DNA of 64,000 nt from Polycladomyces subterraneus (GTDB lineage: Bacteria; Bacillota; Bacilli; Thermoactinomycetales; JIR-001), in assembly GCF_030433435.1 (NCBI RefSeq), contig NZ_JANRHH010000038.1, positions 1 to 64,000 of the forward strand, read 5' to 3'. How positions within the stretch are numbered: the first letter of the stretch is position 1; every line of letters starts with the position of its first letter. Below, piece after piece: positions 43,053 through 52,831 of this stretch. The notes under the pieces are model-generated. The model was not told the DNA's origin. It ran no database searches and worked only from the letters and a program-made list of their open reading frames with translations. The position numbers and the translations under genes were made by a program.

Positions 43053-44291
43053 TCACTCCGCCGTCTGGTAGTGGATGTTGTGCAGCTCAAATTTACGATG
43101 CAATGCCCGAACAGCCTTCACCATATCCTCCCCGCGCACTAACACCCACAAGGTGGTATGCGAATCGGCGGACTGCAAAATTTGAATATCCTCTTCCGTC
43201 AATGCCTCCACCATCTTGGCCATCGCACCCGGCACACCGGCGATACCGGCCCCCACCGCAGAAACCTTAGCACAATGACGGTGCAACTCCGGTTCGAAGC
43301 CGAGGGATCGGAGTATTTCCTCGGCCCGATCCGCCAATTCGTCAAAAACGGTATAAGCAACGCCGCTCGGGTTGACGTTGATAAAATCGACGCTGATGCC
43401 GTTTTCGGCCATCGCCTTGAACACCTTGAGCTGAAAATCGTATTGCCCTTCCTTGGCTTTCACTTTGATCTGCGTAACATTGGGCACTTGCGTAATGCCG
43501 GTGATCAGACGATCCTGCACTTCCCCGGCCAGTCGCGTCACTTCCGAGGTGCTGGTGACGAGCGTCCCCGGATTGTCCGTCATCGTCGAGCGGACACGAA
43601 TCGGCACGTTGGTCTGCATGGCGATTTCCACCGCACGGGGGTGAATTACCTTGGCTCCCTGGAACGCCAGATTACACATCTCCGTATAGGTGACGGTTTC
43701 CAACGGAACCGCGTCTTCCACGATCCGCGGATCAGCCGTCATGATTCCGTCCACGTCAGTGAAGATATCCACCAATTCCGCTCCCAGCGCTACACCCAGG
43801 GCGGTGGCCGTCGTATCGCTCCCACCGCGGCCAAGCGTGGTGATTTCGCCATCAGTAGTTTTCCCTTGAAAACCTGCGACGATGACCACTTTTCCCTTGT
43901 TCAATTCTTGGCGAATGCGGCTGGGATTGATCGTGATGATTTGTGCATTGTTATGTTGATGATTGGTAATGATTCCTGCTTGCCCACCGGTCAATACTGT
44001 ATTATCGATCCCTTCCCGGTGTAACATGCTCGACAAAGTGGTTGCGGAGATGATTTCTCCGCAACTCAGCAATAAATCGCGTTCCCTCGGTTGGAGAGAA
44101 CGCCCGTTTTGGTTGATCAGATCCAACAAGGTGTCGGTCGCGTAAGGATCCCCCTTGCGTCCCATCGCCGACACGACCACGACCAGTTGATATCCTTCGT
44201 TTAACCCGTTTCGTATATGGTGAATCACCCGTTGGCGCAACTCATAGGTGGCCAACGAAGTGCCGCCAAATTTCTGTACTAAAATCTTCAT
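43053..44291 (-). CDS. dapG: Aspartokinase I
   Basis: A 412-residue aspartate kinase: KFGGTSLA at the N-terminus, GFQGKTTDGEITTLGRGGSDTTA (catalytic/nucleotide site), DVDGIMTADPRIV and two C-terminal ACT domains (about 255-412). In Bacillus DapG is the diaminopimelate-sensitive isozyme encoded here. ATG behind AAGGGATCGG, 15 bases after asd. No internal ribosome site for a short beta chain is apparent. Confidence 0.95.
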   Translation of the reverse strand: MKILVQKFGGTSLATYELRQRVIHHIRNGLNEGYQLVVVVSAMGRKGDPYATDTLLDLINQNGRSLQPRERDLLLSCGEIISATTLSSMLHREGIDNTVLTGGQAGIITNHQHNNAQIITINPSRIRQELNKGKVVIVAGFQGKTTDGEITTLGRGGSDTTATALGVALGAELVDIFTDVDGIMTADPRIVEDAVPLETVTYTEMCNLAFQGAKVIHPRAVEIAMQTNVPIRVRSTMTDNPGTLVTSTSEVTRLAGEVQDRLITGITQVPNVTQIKVKAKEGQYDFQLKVFKAMAENGISVDFINVNPSGVAYTVFDELADRAEEILRSLGFEPELHRHCAKVSAVGAGIAGVPGAMAKMVEALTEEDIQILQSADSHTTLWVLVRGEDMVKAVRALHRKFELHNIHYQTAE

Positions 44292-44306
44292 TGACCGATC
44301 CCTTCT

Positions 44307-45344
44307 TCATGCCTTGAATGCGATCCATTTTTCCGCGATCTGTACTGCGTTGGTTGCCGCGCCCTTCAACAAGTTGTCCGCCACAACCCACAAGTTGAGC
44401 CCGCGGGGGTTGGTCAAATCCCGACGGATGCGGCCGACAAACACTTCCGTGCGACCCGCCACGTTGGCCGGCATCGGATAGATCTGTTGGAAAATGTCGT
44501 CTTGGACGATCACACCCGGTGCGTTCTGTAACAGCTCTCGCACTTCGTCCAGATCATAATCGGATTTCAACTCCACGTAGACGGATTCACTGTGGCCGCT
44601 CAATACCGGCACACGCACGCACGTGGCGGATACCCCGATCGTCTCGTCCCCGAAGATCTTACGGGTTTCGTTGACCATTTTCATTTCCTCAAAAGTGTAC
44701 CCGTTCTCCTGCGCCACGTCACATTGCGGAATCACGTTGAACGCAATCGGATAATGCTTATCCAATTTGGCGACCGGCATCACGTTCAGCGGCATCTCGT
44801 CCCCGTTCACATAAGCACGGGTTTGTGCCTCCAGCTCAGCCATCGCTTTGGCACCGGAGCCGGAAACGGCTTGATAGGTGGAGACGATGATCCGTTCGAT
44901 CCCGTAACGATCATACAACGGCTTCAGCGCCACCACCATCTGAATCGTGGAGCAGTTCGGGTTGGCGATAATCCCTTTGTGTTTTTTGATTTCTTCCGGA
45001 TTGACTTCCGGCACCACCAACGGTACATCCGGCTCCATGCGGAAGGCGCTCGAGTTGTCCACCACCACAGCCCCACGCTTGGCAGCCTCGGGCGCCAATT
45101 CTTTACTGACACCGCCTCCTGCGCTGAACAAAGCAATATCCACTCCTTCAAACGCTTCCGGAGTGGCTTCCTGAACGACGATCTCCTGACCGCGGAAACG
45201 AACGGTGGTTCCGGCCGACCGCGCAGAGGCCAACGGTTTCAGTTCCCCGACTGGAAAGTTTCTCTCTTCCAGGGTTTTGATCATTTGTTGTCCAACCGCA
45301 CCCGTTGCGCCGACAACGGCCACCGTATACGTTTGTGCGGACAT
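44307..45344 (-). CDS. asd: Aspartate-semialdehyde dehydrogenase
   Basis: A 345-residue enzyme reducing aspartyl phosphate to the semialdehyde. AVVGATGAVGQ (NADP loop), SAGGGVSKE, NPNCSTIQMVVAL with catalytic Cys, TYQAVSGSGAKAM and CVRVPVLSGHSE (His) are present. ATG at 45344 is preferred, as GGGGAGGAG sits 7 bases upstream; another ATG two codons before would overlap that site. It opens the asd-dapG-dapA group after dpaB. Confidence 0.96.
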   Translation of the reverse strand: MSAQTYTVAVVGATGAVGQQMIKTLEERNFPVGELKPLASARSAGTTVRFRGQEIVVQEATPEAFEGVDIALFSAGGGVSKELAPEAAKRGAVVVDNSSAFRMEPDVPLVVPEVNPEEIKKHKGIIANPNCSTIQMVVALKPLYDRYGIERIIVSTYQAVSGSGAKAMAELEAQTRAYVNGDEMPLNVMPVAKLDKHYPIAFNVIPQCDVAQENGYTFEEMKMVNETRKIFGDETIGVSATCVRVPVLSGHSESVYVELKSDYDLDEVRELLQNAPGVIVQDDIFQQIYPMPANVAGRTEVFVGRIRRDLTNPRGLNLWVVADNLLKGAATNAVQIAEKWIAFKA

Positions 45345-45462
45345 CGGCATCTCCTCCCCTGTTTCCTGTTTCGCCTCGATGCGGTTCCACAAGCGGCGAA
45401 CCCTTGTATATGCTGGCGTCGCAAACCAGAATCATTCGTTTGCTTCACAAGCCTCTTTACTA

Positions 45463-46065
45463 TTATGAAGTCAAGTAGCGATACTTTTCAACTATTAAGG
45501 GTTGTAATTGCCGACCCTGGATCGCAGCTGCACAGGTTTCGGGGATCAGCTCCATTCGGGCCACCATGGAGTTGGGTTTTTTTTCGGGTGCGTCCTGTCC
45601 AAAAGGAACAAAATAAATATTTTTGGCAGGCAACAACTTTGCCAGGTTAGCGGCATTCAAGCCCAACGCATCATTGGTGGAGATGGCGATCACCACGGGT
45701 CGATGATTGCGCATCTGGGCTTTGGCCGCCATCAAAACGGGGCCGTCAGTCAAAGCGTTGGCCAATCTCGCCAGCGAGTTGCCCGTACAAGGTGCGATTA
45801 CGAGACAATCCAACATTTTCTTTGGCCCGATCGGCTCCGCTTCCGGTACGGTGGATATGATCGGTTCCGGCGTGATCTCCTTGATCTGACGCAACCAATC
45901 CTCCGCCGTTCCGAACCGGCTATCCACCGTGGCCACCGTATGGGAAATGATCGGGATGACACGCGCCCCCAATTGGACGAGCCGTCTCATCTGAGGCAAC
46001 ACTTCGTCATGGGTGCAGTGAGAACCGGTCAACGCAAATCCAATGGTTTTTTTTTGCAGGTTCAT
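45463..46065 (-). CDS. dpaB: Dipicolinate synthase subunit B
   Basis: A 200-residue flavoprotein-fold subunit (spoVFB): GFALTGSHCTHDEVLPQM, ISHTV, VIAPCTGNSLARLANALTDGPVLMAAKA (flavin-protein family core) and NIYFVPFGQDAP. With DpaA it makes dipicolinic acid in the mother cell for spore heat resistance. The ATG lies inside the dpaA end (4-base overlap) behind GAGGTGG. Confidence 0.96.
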   Translation of the reverse strand: MNLQKKTIGFALTGSHCTHDEVLPQMRRLVQLGARVIPIISHTVATVDSRFGTAEDWLRQIKEITPEPIISTVPEAEPIGPKKMLDCLVIAPCTGNSLARLANALTDGPVLMAAKAQMRNHRPVVIAISTNDALGLNAANLAKLLPAKNIYFVPFGQDAPEKKPNSMVARMELIPETCAAAIQGRQLQPLIVEKYRYLTS

Positions 46066-46961
46066 GTTTCCACCTCTTCTGTCCCTATGTCCTCCATCAT
46101 CAGGCGGGTCATCGTTCGCGCCAGTATCCTCCCCGCCGTCTTGGGCGCCACGATGCCGGGCAGACTGGGGGCCAGCATGGCTTTGATTCCCCTCTTATCC
46201 GCATACCCGAAATCGACACCGCCGGGTTTGGACGCCAGGTCGATGATGACCGCATGATGCGGCATCCGCGCGATCACTTGCGCCGTCACGACCAAGGATG
46301 GAATGGTATTAAACAATAAGTCCACATCATGCACCTGCCGCGCCAAATCATATAAGTAAAAAGGCTGCAATCCCATCTCGACTGCGCGAGCTACATGTTC
46401 CGACCGCCGAACACCCACCCTGGTTTTCGCGCCAATCGCGCTCAACGTACGTGCCAGTGTCAAACCGACACGCCCCAGCCCCAACACCATCGACACGGAA
46501 CCGTGTATGGTGAAGTCGGTGTTTTGAATGGCCATCATCAGTGCACCTTCCACCGTCGGGATGGAGTTGTAGATGGCCACATCATCCCGGTTCAGCAGTT
46601 CGATCAGACGGATCCCATGAGCTGCACAGAGAGTCTGCAGGTACGGTTTGGCCATGCCGGCGTAGATGGTGGCGTGACGGGGCAGGGATTGTATATGTGT
46701 TTCCGTCAGGACCAATTTTTTGGAGGTGAAAACACTGTCCACCTGTCCATACTCATCCGTTCCCACAATCGGCAACACCAATATGTCCACCGTTTCCAGC
46801 AATTCATGGGTCAACTCGCGGTGGTTCGCTTCACTGAACGGCTTTTGCAAGTTGTCGAACCCGATCAAGCTCACCGTAGCTTGCAGTTCAATGCAACTTT
46901 TAATCACTTCCAACTGACGGGCATCCCCGCCGAGGAACGCGACATGTTTCCCTGTCATCAT
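46062..46961 (-). CDS. dpaA: Dipicolinate synthase subunit A
   Basis: A 299-residue subunit (spoVFA) with an NAD-type Rossmann motif LGLGRVGLTLARTL in the middle and an N-terminal catalytic domain (KHVAFLGGDARQLEVI). It oxidises the lysine-pathway intermediate to dipicolinate together with DpaB. TTGGAGG touches the two adjacent ATGs at 46961 and 46958; the second has slightly better spacing. A sigma-K-like promoter lies about 85 bases upstream, matching mother-cell expression known in Bacillus. Confidence 0.96.
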   Translation of the reverse strand: MMTGKHVAFLGGDARQLEVIKSCIELQATVSLIGFDNLQKPFSEANHRELTHELLETVDILVLPIVGTDEYGQVDSVFTSKKLVLTETHIQSLPRHATIYAGMAKPYLQTLCAAHGIRLIELLNRDDVAIYNSIPTVEGALMMAIQNTDFTIHGSVSMVLGLGRVGLTLARTLSAIGAKTRVGVRRSEHVARAVEMGLQPFYLYDLARQVHDVDLLFNTIPSLVVTAQVIARMPHHAVIIDLASKPGGVDFGYADKRGIKAMLAPSLPGIVAPKTAGRILARTMTRLMMEDIGTEEVET

Positions 46962-47045
46962 CCTCCAAGACCCCTTTCCCTTGGAGCGTTCACGAGACGT
47001 CCCCAGACGAACCCTTCCAAAAGGAAATCGCCGCTGTATGATGCC

Positions 47046-47073
47046 ATCATATGACAGGGTAAAAGAATCGGTT
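47046..47073 (-). promoter_or_regulatory. Sigma-K-like promoter of dpaAB
   Basis: AACC, 16 bases, CATATGAT on the minus strand fits the sigma-K pattern mACm-N16-CATAnnnT. It overlaps the end of ymxH. Confidence 0.55.
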
Positions 47074-47341
47074 ACCGCCCTCTGTCACTGTGATACCAAC
47101 CGTTTCGTTCCCCGACGGAATCGACGATCACCATATCCGGCCCGATTTTACGAATCCTGTTCCAAGAAATAGTCAACATGTCCTGTCTCCGTTGAAACCA
47201 CGAATGACTAACCGGAAACAGCAGTGATCCAATTTCTCCGGTCTGCGGATCGATGAGCAAATCCGCCCTCCCCAATTCACCCAACCGTTGCCCGTTTTGC
47301 AAATCGATCAGCTCTTTTCCTGTCAGCTCACTCCATCGCAT
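47072..47341 (-). CDS. ymxH: YlmC/YmxH family sporulation-associated protein (PRC-barrel)
   Basis: An 89-residue PRC-barrel-like protein: MRWSELTGKELIDLQNGQRLGELGRADLLIDPQTGEIGSLL in outline, and a C-terminal WNRIRKIGPDMVIVD. The family is widespread in sporeformers, with unclear biochemistry. ATG at 47341 (a GTG directly before it is also usable) with GGGAGG upstream. It sits between dut and dpaA as in Bacillus. Confidence 0.87.
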   Translation of the reverse strand: MRWSELTGKELIDLQNGQRLGELGRADLLIDPQTGEIGSLLFPVSHSWFQRRQDMLTISWNRIRKIGPDMVIVDSVGERNGWYHSDRGR

Positions 47342-47401
47342 CACATTTCCTCCCTATTCTTTACTCTGTTAACAGTGTATCGCCTCGTCCGAGCGGGTAT
47401 G

Positions 47402-47425
47402 AAAAAAGCACCCCATTCAGGGTGC
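47402..47425 (-). terminator. Terminator upstream of ymxH
   Basis: GCACCC/GGGTGC stem, followed on the minus strand by TTTTTTC. It ends transcription from the dut/Spo0E-like side. The 200 bases from 47426 to 47624 hold no gene apart from a GGTACCC/GGGTACC palindrome (47600-47619). Confidence 0.82.
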
Positions 47426-47624
47426 TGTACTACTGACAAATTGTTTTCACCACTCGCGATTCCGCGCGCGCCGGTTTCCTCTTTCAACAATCTCAAAGGT
47501 CACTCGTGGGAAAACGGCCACCCACTTTTAGAGCAGCGGGTCAAAATTTCCCTCGAGTGCGGAGCGGAGACTGAAAATCGGAGCCCGAGTCAACAACCTG
47601 GTACCCTTTTCAGGGTACCTCCCT

Positions 47625-47798
47625 TCACATTTGTTTCTTCTTTTCTTTGTAATACTCCACAATCAGTGCGTCCAGTTGCTTGCTGATGGGCAGTAGGGTC
47701 GCTTCAGACAAATGCCGCGGATCGGTATCCGTTTGGTACAATTCCCACCGCAACCGCTCCATTTCCTGTTCCAACACGGTCAAACGCGTCGGTTCCAT
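47625..47798 (-). CDS. Spo0E-like aspartyl-phosphate phosphatase
   Basis: A 57-residue protein: MEPTRLTVLEQEMERLRWE, then LPISKQLDALIVEYYKEKKK. The motif ISKQLDALIVEYY corresponds to the Spo0E family signature (S-x-x-LD-x-LI-x-x-YY/YQ), and the two-helix hairpin length fits. Spo0E proteins dephosphorylate Spo0A-P and hold back sporulation. GGGGGGACG precedes the ATG. It is too short for many gene callers. It lies 23 bases after dut and shares its direction. Confidence 0.8.
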   Translation of the reverse strand: MEPTRLTVLEQEMERLRWELYQTDTDPRHLSEATLLPISKQLDALIVEYYKEKKKQM

Positions 47799-47821
47799 CG
47801 TACGTCCCCCCGCATTTTTCT

Positions 47822-48265
47822 TCAGATTCCGGTATGGCCGAAACCGCCGCTGCCCCGGACGGTTTCGCTTAACTCCCTTGCCGGCATCAACCGAACTTGC
47901 GGCACTTGCTGAAAGACCAGCTGGGCAATCCGGTCACCGCGTTCAATAGTGAAGATTTCTTCCCCCAGATTGATTAAGATGATTCTCAGCTCTCCCCGGT
48001 AATCGGCGTCGATCGTCCCTGGTGTATTCAACACCGTGATTCCCTTTTTGAATGCTAAGCCGCTGCGTGGCCGGACCTGCGCCTCCAACCCGGACGGCAT
48101 TTCCAACGCAATCCCGGTGGGAATCAATTTCCACTTCCCCGGTTCGATCAACAGCGGTTCCGTAACCGCCGCCCTGAGGTCGAAACCGCTGGCTTGTTCC
48201 GACATTTTCTCCGGTAACGGCAAATCTTCGCAACCGGGAAGTTGGCGGACTCGCACTTCAAACAA
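47822..48265 (-). CDS. dut: dUTP diphosphatase
   Basis: A 147-residue trimeric dUTPase. Motifs in order: SGFDLRAA (1), RPRSGLAFKKG (2), NTPGTIDADYRGE (3), GDRIAQLVFQ (4) and the P-loop-like RGSGGFGHTG (5). It hydrolyses dUTP to dUMP, keeping uracil out of DNA. The TTG at 48265 behind GGGAGG is chosen; an ATG at 48280 has no ribosome site. It overlaps mlpA by 8 bases. Confidence 0.93.
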   Translation of the reverse strand: MFEVRVRQLPGCEDLPLPEKMSEQASGFDLRAAVTEPLLIEPGKWKLIPTGIALEMPSGLEAQVRPRSGLAFKKGITVLNTPGTIDADYRGELRIILINLGEEIFTIERGDRIAQLVFQQVPQVRLMPARELSETVRGSGGFGHTGI

Positions 48266-49511
48266 GTCGATCCCTCCCATATGATGCGGGAATGTTCCCG
48301 GACGGGGAAATCAGGGCCATTGACAGTGGTTGAGAGAAAATCTCACGGGCAATGTTGCGAACATCCTCCAAGGTGACATCTTCCACGCGCGCCACCATCT
48401 CGTCTAAAGTGAGATGTCGACCGAGCAGCAACTCGTTTTTCCCCAATCGGCTCATCCGGTTACTGGTGCTCTCCAGACCCAACATCATGCTTCCTTTCAT
48501 CTGTTCCTTGGCCTTTTTCAACTCCGATTCTGTCACACCGTTTTCCCGAACTTCCTCCAGTATTCGGAGAATCAGATCGGTCACTTCTTCTTCCTGCCCG
48601 TGGGCTGTTCCCGCATATACAGCGAACAATCCGCAATCGCGATACGCGGAATGATACGAGTAAACCGAATAGGCCAACCCACGCTCTTCCCGTATTTCCT
48701 GGAATAGCCGGGAGCTCATGTTGCCCCCGAGGATATTATTGAGAAGAATAAAAGGATAAATGCGTTCATCAGCCAGTGAGACACCGGGCAATCCCAAACA
48801 GAGATGGGTTTGCTCCGTCTGTTTTTTCCGGATGATCACTTCATGGGAAAACGAGGGAGGTTGCTTCATTTCTGCTGTCTGTTCGCTCGTAAAAGACACA
48901 AAATAAGATTCCACCAATGACATGAAATCGTCCGGCAGATGTCCCGCAAGGGCAATGACCAGATTGTCCGGCCGATAGTATCGATCACGATAGGACAACA
49001 GACGTCCGCGATCAAAGGAACGCACGTTGCTTTCACTGCCCAGGATCGGATAACCCAGCGGATGGTTTTTCAGAGCAACCGATGACAAAAGATCATGGAT
49101 CAGATCATCCGGGGTGTCCTCCACCATCCGAATCTCTTCGACGATCACCTTTTGTTCTTTGGCGATTTCCCCTTCGGCAAACGTCGATTCAAAAAACATA
49201 TCCGCTAAAATATCCAACGCGATCGGAAAATGCTGATCCAACACCTTGGCGTAATAGCACGTCATCTCTTTGGATGTAAAAGCGTTTACCTGTCCGCCGA
49301 TCTCATCAAACGCTTCGGCCAATTGACGCGCTGTCCGTTTCCGGGTTCCCTTGAACAGCATGTGCTCGATAAAGTGGGATATTCCGTTGTCTTCTTCGGA
49401 TTCGTGACGGGAACCGGCGCCGACCCACAACCCCAACGCCACCGAACGTACGTACGGAATCTGTTCGGCCACGACACGAACCCCGTTGGGCAATGTATGT
49501 TGAACGATCAC
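48258..49511 (-). CDS. mlpA: M16 family zinc protease MlpA/YmxG
   Basis: A 417-residue processing-peptidase-type M16 protease: inverted zinc motif HFIEH in GISHFIEHMLFKGT, downstream Glu in VIVEEIRMVEDTPDD, and the C-terminal grip residues REERGLAYSVYSYHS. In Bacillus it regulates proteases and lies between ylxY and dut. The GTG at 49511 with AAGGGGG six bases upstream starts the protein just before QHTLPNGVRV; the longer frame to 49535 lacks support. Confidence 0.94.
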   Translation of the reverse strand: MIVQHTLPNGVRVVAEQIPYVRSVALGLWVGAGSRHESEEDNGISHFIEHMLFKGTRKRTARQLAEAFDEIGGQVNAFTSKEMTCYYAKVLDQHFPIALDILADMFFESTFAEGEIAKEQKVIVEEIRMVEDTPDDLIHDLLSSVALKNHPLGYPILGSESNVRSFDRGRLLSYRDRYYRPDNLVIALAGHLPDDFMSLVESYFVSFTSEQTAEMKQPPSFSHEVIIRKKQTEQTHLCLGLPGVSLADERIYPFILLNNILGGNMSSRLFQEIREERGLAYSVYSYHSAYRDCGLFAVYAGTAHGQEEEVTDLILRILEEVRENGVTESELKKAKEQMKGSMMLGLESTSNRMSRLGKNELLLGRHLTLDEMVARVEDVTLEDVRNIAREIFSQPLSMALISPSGNIPASYGRDRLV

Positions 49512-49588
49512 ATTGATCCCCCTTATGGACTGCATCTTCTGTTAATTGGAAGAAAACGTCTTTTGGAGAGAGAAGTATCCCTACTATA

Positions 49589-50569
49589 TCAAAACGGTGG
49601 AACGGGCTCAACCGATTCCACCCTGCTGGAAGACAAAACTTCACTTACCGTTCCCAGTTTTATTCCATTTTGCTTCATTACGCTTATGATTTGAGGCAGT
49701 GCCGTTACGGTTCGGTCAGTGGGATGCATCAGCACCAGCACACCGTTAGCGGCACCCGCTTTCACACGCGCCGTCATCCATTCAGGTGTGGAAGTGGGAC
49801 GCCAATCTAACGTATCCACCGTCCACAACACTGTTTTCAAATGCAGACGAGCGGCTTCTTCCACGACCGCCTGATTGTAATCGCCGGCGGGTGGTGCGAA
49901 CCATCGCGACTGAATCCCCAACGTCTGACGGATCAACTGCTCCGTCTTTTTCATCTCGGATCGCATTCGCTCCCGCGAGAGACGGCTCATCATCGGATGA
50001 GAATAGGCATGATTGCCGATCTCGTGCCCTGCCTCCACTAACCGTTTCGCATCGGATGGATGACCCTTTAACCACGATCCATCAAGAAAAAACGTCGCTT
50101 TGACCCGCTCTTTCCGCAGGATATTCAACATGGTGGGCAGATATTCCGTGCCCCATGCCACATTGATCATCAACGCGGCCATTGGTTTACGTTCATTTCC
50201 GCGATAGATCGGGTGGGGTCCCAGATCGTCGAGCGTCACCCGGGCGGGCACAACCCGATAGATCCACTGTTTTGGCTCCGTCCACCCTTTATGCTTGGCC
50301 AACCGGTAAGTGGCCGCCACATCCACCTGAAGACCGTCATAGCCCGGAATGGCTTTCCACACCCGATCGACCCGGGCATCGATCGGCGGTTCTTCTCGTT
50401 TTTGCGCTTCCTGCCGAATCCGAGCGTACAGGTCGTCGGAACCCCAGACCGGCTCGGCCTTTCCTTTAATCTGACTCACATAAGAGGCTACGGGTTCCGA
50501 TGAAACCAGCCCCCACACCACCGGCAGACAGATCAACAAAAAGGCTCCTTTGGCCGTCCATCGCCTCAC
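49589..50569 (-). CDS. ylxY: YlxY-type polysaccharide deacetylase family protein
   Basis: A 326-residue protein with an N-terminal signal/anchor helix (KGAFLLICLPVVWGL) and a NodB-homology domain: VKATFFLDGSWL, HEIGNHAYSHPMM (metal histidines), RWFAPPAGDYN and TLDW. The first motif, normally TFDDG with the catalytic Asp, reads MINVAWGTE. This is typical for YlxY and predicts weak or no deacetylase activity. It may serve cortex peptidoglycan as a relative of PdaB. The GTG at 50569 has GGGAGG upstream. Confidence 0.88.
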   Translation of the reverse strand: MRRWTAKGAFLLICLPVVWGLVSSEPVASYVSQIKGKAEPVWGSDDLYARIRQEAQKREEPPIDARVDRVWKAIPGYDGLQVDVAATYRLAKHKGWTEPKQWIYRVVPARVTLDDLGPHPIYRGNERKPMAALMINVAWGTEYLPTMLNILRKERVKATFFLDGSWLKGHPSDAKRLVEAGHEIGNHAYSHPMMSRLSRERMRSEMKKTEQLIRQTLGIQSRWFAPPAGDYNQAVVEEAARLHLKTVLWTVDTLDWRPTSTPEWMTARVKAGAANGVLVLMHPTDRTVTALPQIISVMKQNGIKLGTVSEVLSSSRVESVEPVPPF

Positions 50570-50648
50570 CGAAAGCACCTCCCGTACGGGCTGGTACTAA
50601 CGTATGCAGGCGATCCGTTCCCTATGCGGAGCTTGTACGCGACCAAAT

Positions 50649-50681
50649 AAAAAAGAGGCAGATCAGCTCTGACTCTTTTTT
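50649..50681 (-). terminator. Second terminator after pnp
   Basis: AAAAAAGAG/CTCTTTTTT stem, ending in TTTTTT on the minus strand; works in either direction. Confidence 0.75.
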
Positions 50682-50725
50682 GAAAAAATCCCGGGTCCGC
50701 CCCGTCGGGCGGGGAAACGGGACCC
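50682..50725 (-). terminator. Terminator of pnp
   Basis: GGGTCC/GGACCC outer stem with a CCGCCC/GGGCGG inner stem, followed on the minus strand by GGGATTTTTTC. Just upstream of the tandem terminator at 50649. Confidence 0.85.
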
Positions 50726-50728
50726 TGT

Positions 50729-52831
50729 TCAGTTCTTGATCTTGATGTTGGGCTGCTCCTTCAATACCGCCTTGCGCGACAGGTTGATCCGTCCTTGGTC
50801 GTCAATCTCCGTTACTTTGACCAAAATCGTGTCTCCCACCTTCACGACATCCGACACTTTGGCCACTCGATTTTCAGCCAGTTGCGAGATGTGGACCAAC
50901 CCTTCCTTGCCCGGCAGGACCTCGACAAAGGCGCCGTACTTCTCCACTCGCTTGACCGTGCCGAGATACGTTTCGCCCACTTCCACCTCGCGCACCAGGT
51001 CTTCGATGATTTTCTTGGCCGCTTCGTTTTGTTTCGGATCGGTGGAAGCGATGTAGATACGGCCGTCCTGCTCGATGTCGATTTTGACGCCTGTTTCGTC
51101 GATGATGCGGTTGATCACGCGACCGCTCGGTCCGATCACGTCGCGGATCTTGTCCGGATGGATGCGCATCGTCAGGATTTTCGGAGCGTAAGGCGACAAC
51201 TCGCGACGCGGTTCTGCGATCGCTTGCGCCATGTTGTCCAGGATCTTCATCCGCGCATTGCGCGCCTGCTCCAACGCCGCTTTCAAGATGTCACGGTCGA
51301 TGCCTTCAATTTTGATATCCATCTGCAGGGCGGTGACCCCTTTGCGCGTACCGGCTACTTTGAAGTCCATGTCACCCAAGTGGTCTTCCATACCCTGGAT
51401 GTCCGTCAGCACTGCCACCCGGTCGCCCTCTTTAACCAACCCCATCGCAATACCGGCCACCGGAGCCTTGATCGGCACACCCGCATCCATCAACGCCAAT
51501 GTGGACGCGCAAATGCTGGCCTGGGAGGTGGAACCGTTGGACTCCAGTACTTCCGATACCAACCGGATGGTATAGGGGAATTCATCCTCGGAAGGAATGA
51601 CAGGCTCCAGCGCGCGTTCACCCAACGCACCGTGGCCAATTTCCCTCCGTCCCGGCGCCCGGATCGGTCGTGCCTCGCCGACGCTGAAAGGCGGGAAATT
51701 GTAATGGTGCATGAACCGTTTGGACTCCTCCAGATCCAAACCATCCAAAATCTGCACATCTCCCAGTGCACCCAGGGTACACACGCTGAGCACTTGCGTC
51801 TGACCCCGTCGGAACAGACCAGAACCGTGCGTGCGCGGTAAAATGTGAACTTCGCTGGATAACGGCCGGATTTCTTCGGCGGTCCGTCCGTCGGGCCGTT
51901 TGCCTTCCTCGAGAATCATGCGCCGCACTTCTTCTTTGAGGATGTCATGCAGCACATTGAGAATATCCGCTTCCTGTTCCGGATATTCCTCGGCAAGCGC
52001 CTCCAGCACTTCCTGATTGATCGAGTCGATCGCGTTTTGCCGTTCTTGTTTCTCCACGATCTGCGCCGCTTGGATCAACCGGTCCGTCGCCATCTCGCGA
52101 ACGTGACGCTCCAGCTCTTCCGGCACGTCGTACAGTTCAGGCTCCATTTTTTCCTTGCCGATCGCCCGCACGATTTCCTCTTGGAACTCGACCAATCGAC
52201 GTACCGTCTCATGACCGTAGAGAATCGCTTCCAGGATATCTTCCTCCGGCACCTCGTTGGACCCGGCCTCCACCATATTGATGGCGTCTTTTGTACCGGC
52301 TACCACGAGATGCATGTCGCTACTTTCCATCTGCTTCACTGTCGGGTTGATCACCAGCTTCCCATCCACCCGTCCGACGATCACGCCGGCAATCGGGCCT
52401 GCAAACGGGATATCTGACACGGACAAAGCGGCGGATGCGCCGATCATCGCGGCAATCTCAGAGGAACAATCCTGATCGACAGACAAGACCAAACACACCA
52501 CTTGCACTTCGTTTCTGAAACCATCCGGGAACAGCGGCCGAATCGGTCGGTCAATCAAACGGCTGGCCAACACCGCTTTTTCGCTCGGACGTCCTTCACG
52601 TTTGATGAATCCGCCAGGGATCTTGCCAACTGCGTACAAACGCTCTTCATAGTTGACCGTCAGCGGGAAAAAGTCGGTATCTCTCGGTTCTTTGGAGGCT
52701 ACTGCCGTCGCGAGGACCACTGTATCTCCATAACGCACCAGGACCGAACCATTGGCCTGATTGGCGTAATTGCCAAATTCCAGGACAAGTCGCCTGCCGG
52801 CCAATTCTGTCTCAAATTTTGCAGGTTCCAT
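50729..52831 (-). CDS. pnp: Polyribonucleotide nucleotidyltransferase (PNPase)
   Basis: A 700-residue phosphorolytic 3'-5' exoribonuclease. Two RNase PH domains (about 10-230 and 310-550, with [29 protein letters not shown] and [19 protein letters not shown]), a linker helix domain, then KH ([23 protein letters not shown] cut here at [12 protein letters not shown]) and S1 ([21 protein letters not shown]) at the C-terminus. The ATG at 52831 is the first methionine before [10 protein letters not shown], although the AGGAGG lies 13 bases away. Confidence 0.97.
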   Translation of the reverse strand: MEPAKFETELAGRRLVLEFGNYANQANGSVLVRYGDTVVLATAVASKEPRDTDFFPLTVNYEERLYAVGKIPGGFIKREGRPSEKAVLASRLIDRPIRPLFPDGFRNEVQVVCLVLSVDQDCSSEIAAMIGASAALSVSDIPFAGPIAGVIVGRVDGKLVINPTVKQMESSDMHLVVAGTKDAINMVEAGSNEVPEEDILEAILYGHETVRRLVEFQEEIVRAIGKEKMEPELYDVPEELERHVREMATDRLIQAAQIVEKQERQNAIDSINQEVLEALAEEYPEQEADILNVLHDILKEEVRRMILEEGKRPDGRTAEEIRPLSSEVHILPRTHGSGLFRRGQTQVLSVCTLGALGDVQILDGLDLEESKRFMHHYNFPPFSVGEARPIRAPGRREIGHGALGERALEPVIPSEDEFPYTIRLVSEVLESNGSTSQASICASTLALMDAGVPIKAPVAGIAMGLVKEGDRVAVLTDIQGMEDHLGDMDFKVAGTRKGVTALQMDIKIEGIDRDILKAALEQARNARMKILDNMAQAIAEPRRELSPYAPKILTMRIHPDKIRDVIGPSGRVINRIIDETGVKIDIEQDGRIYIASTDPKQNEAAKKIIEDLVREVEVGETYLGTVKRVEKYGAFVEVLPGKEGLVHISQLAENRVAKVSDVVKVGDTILVKVTEIDDQGRINLSRKAVLKEQPNIKIKN

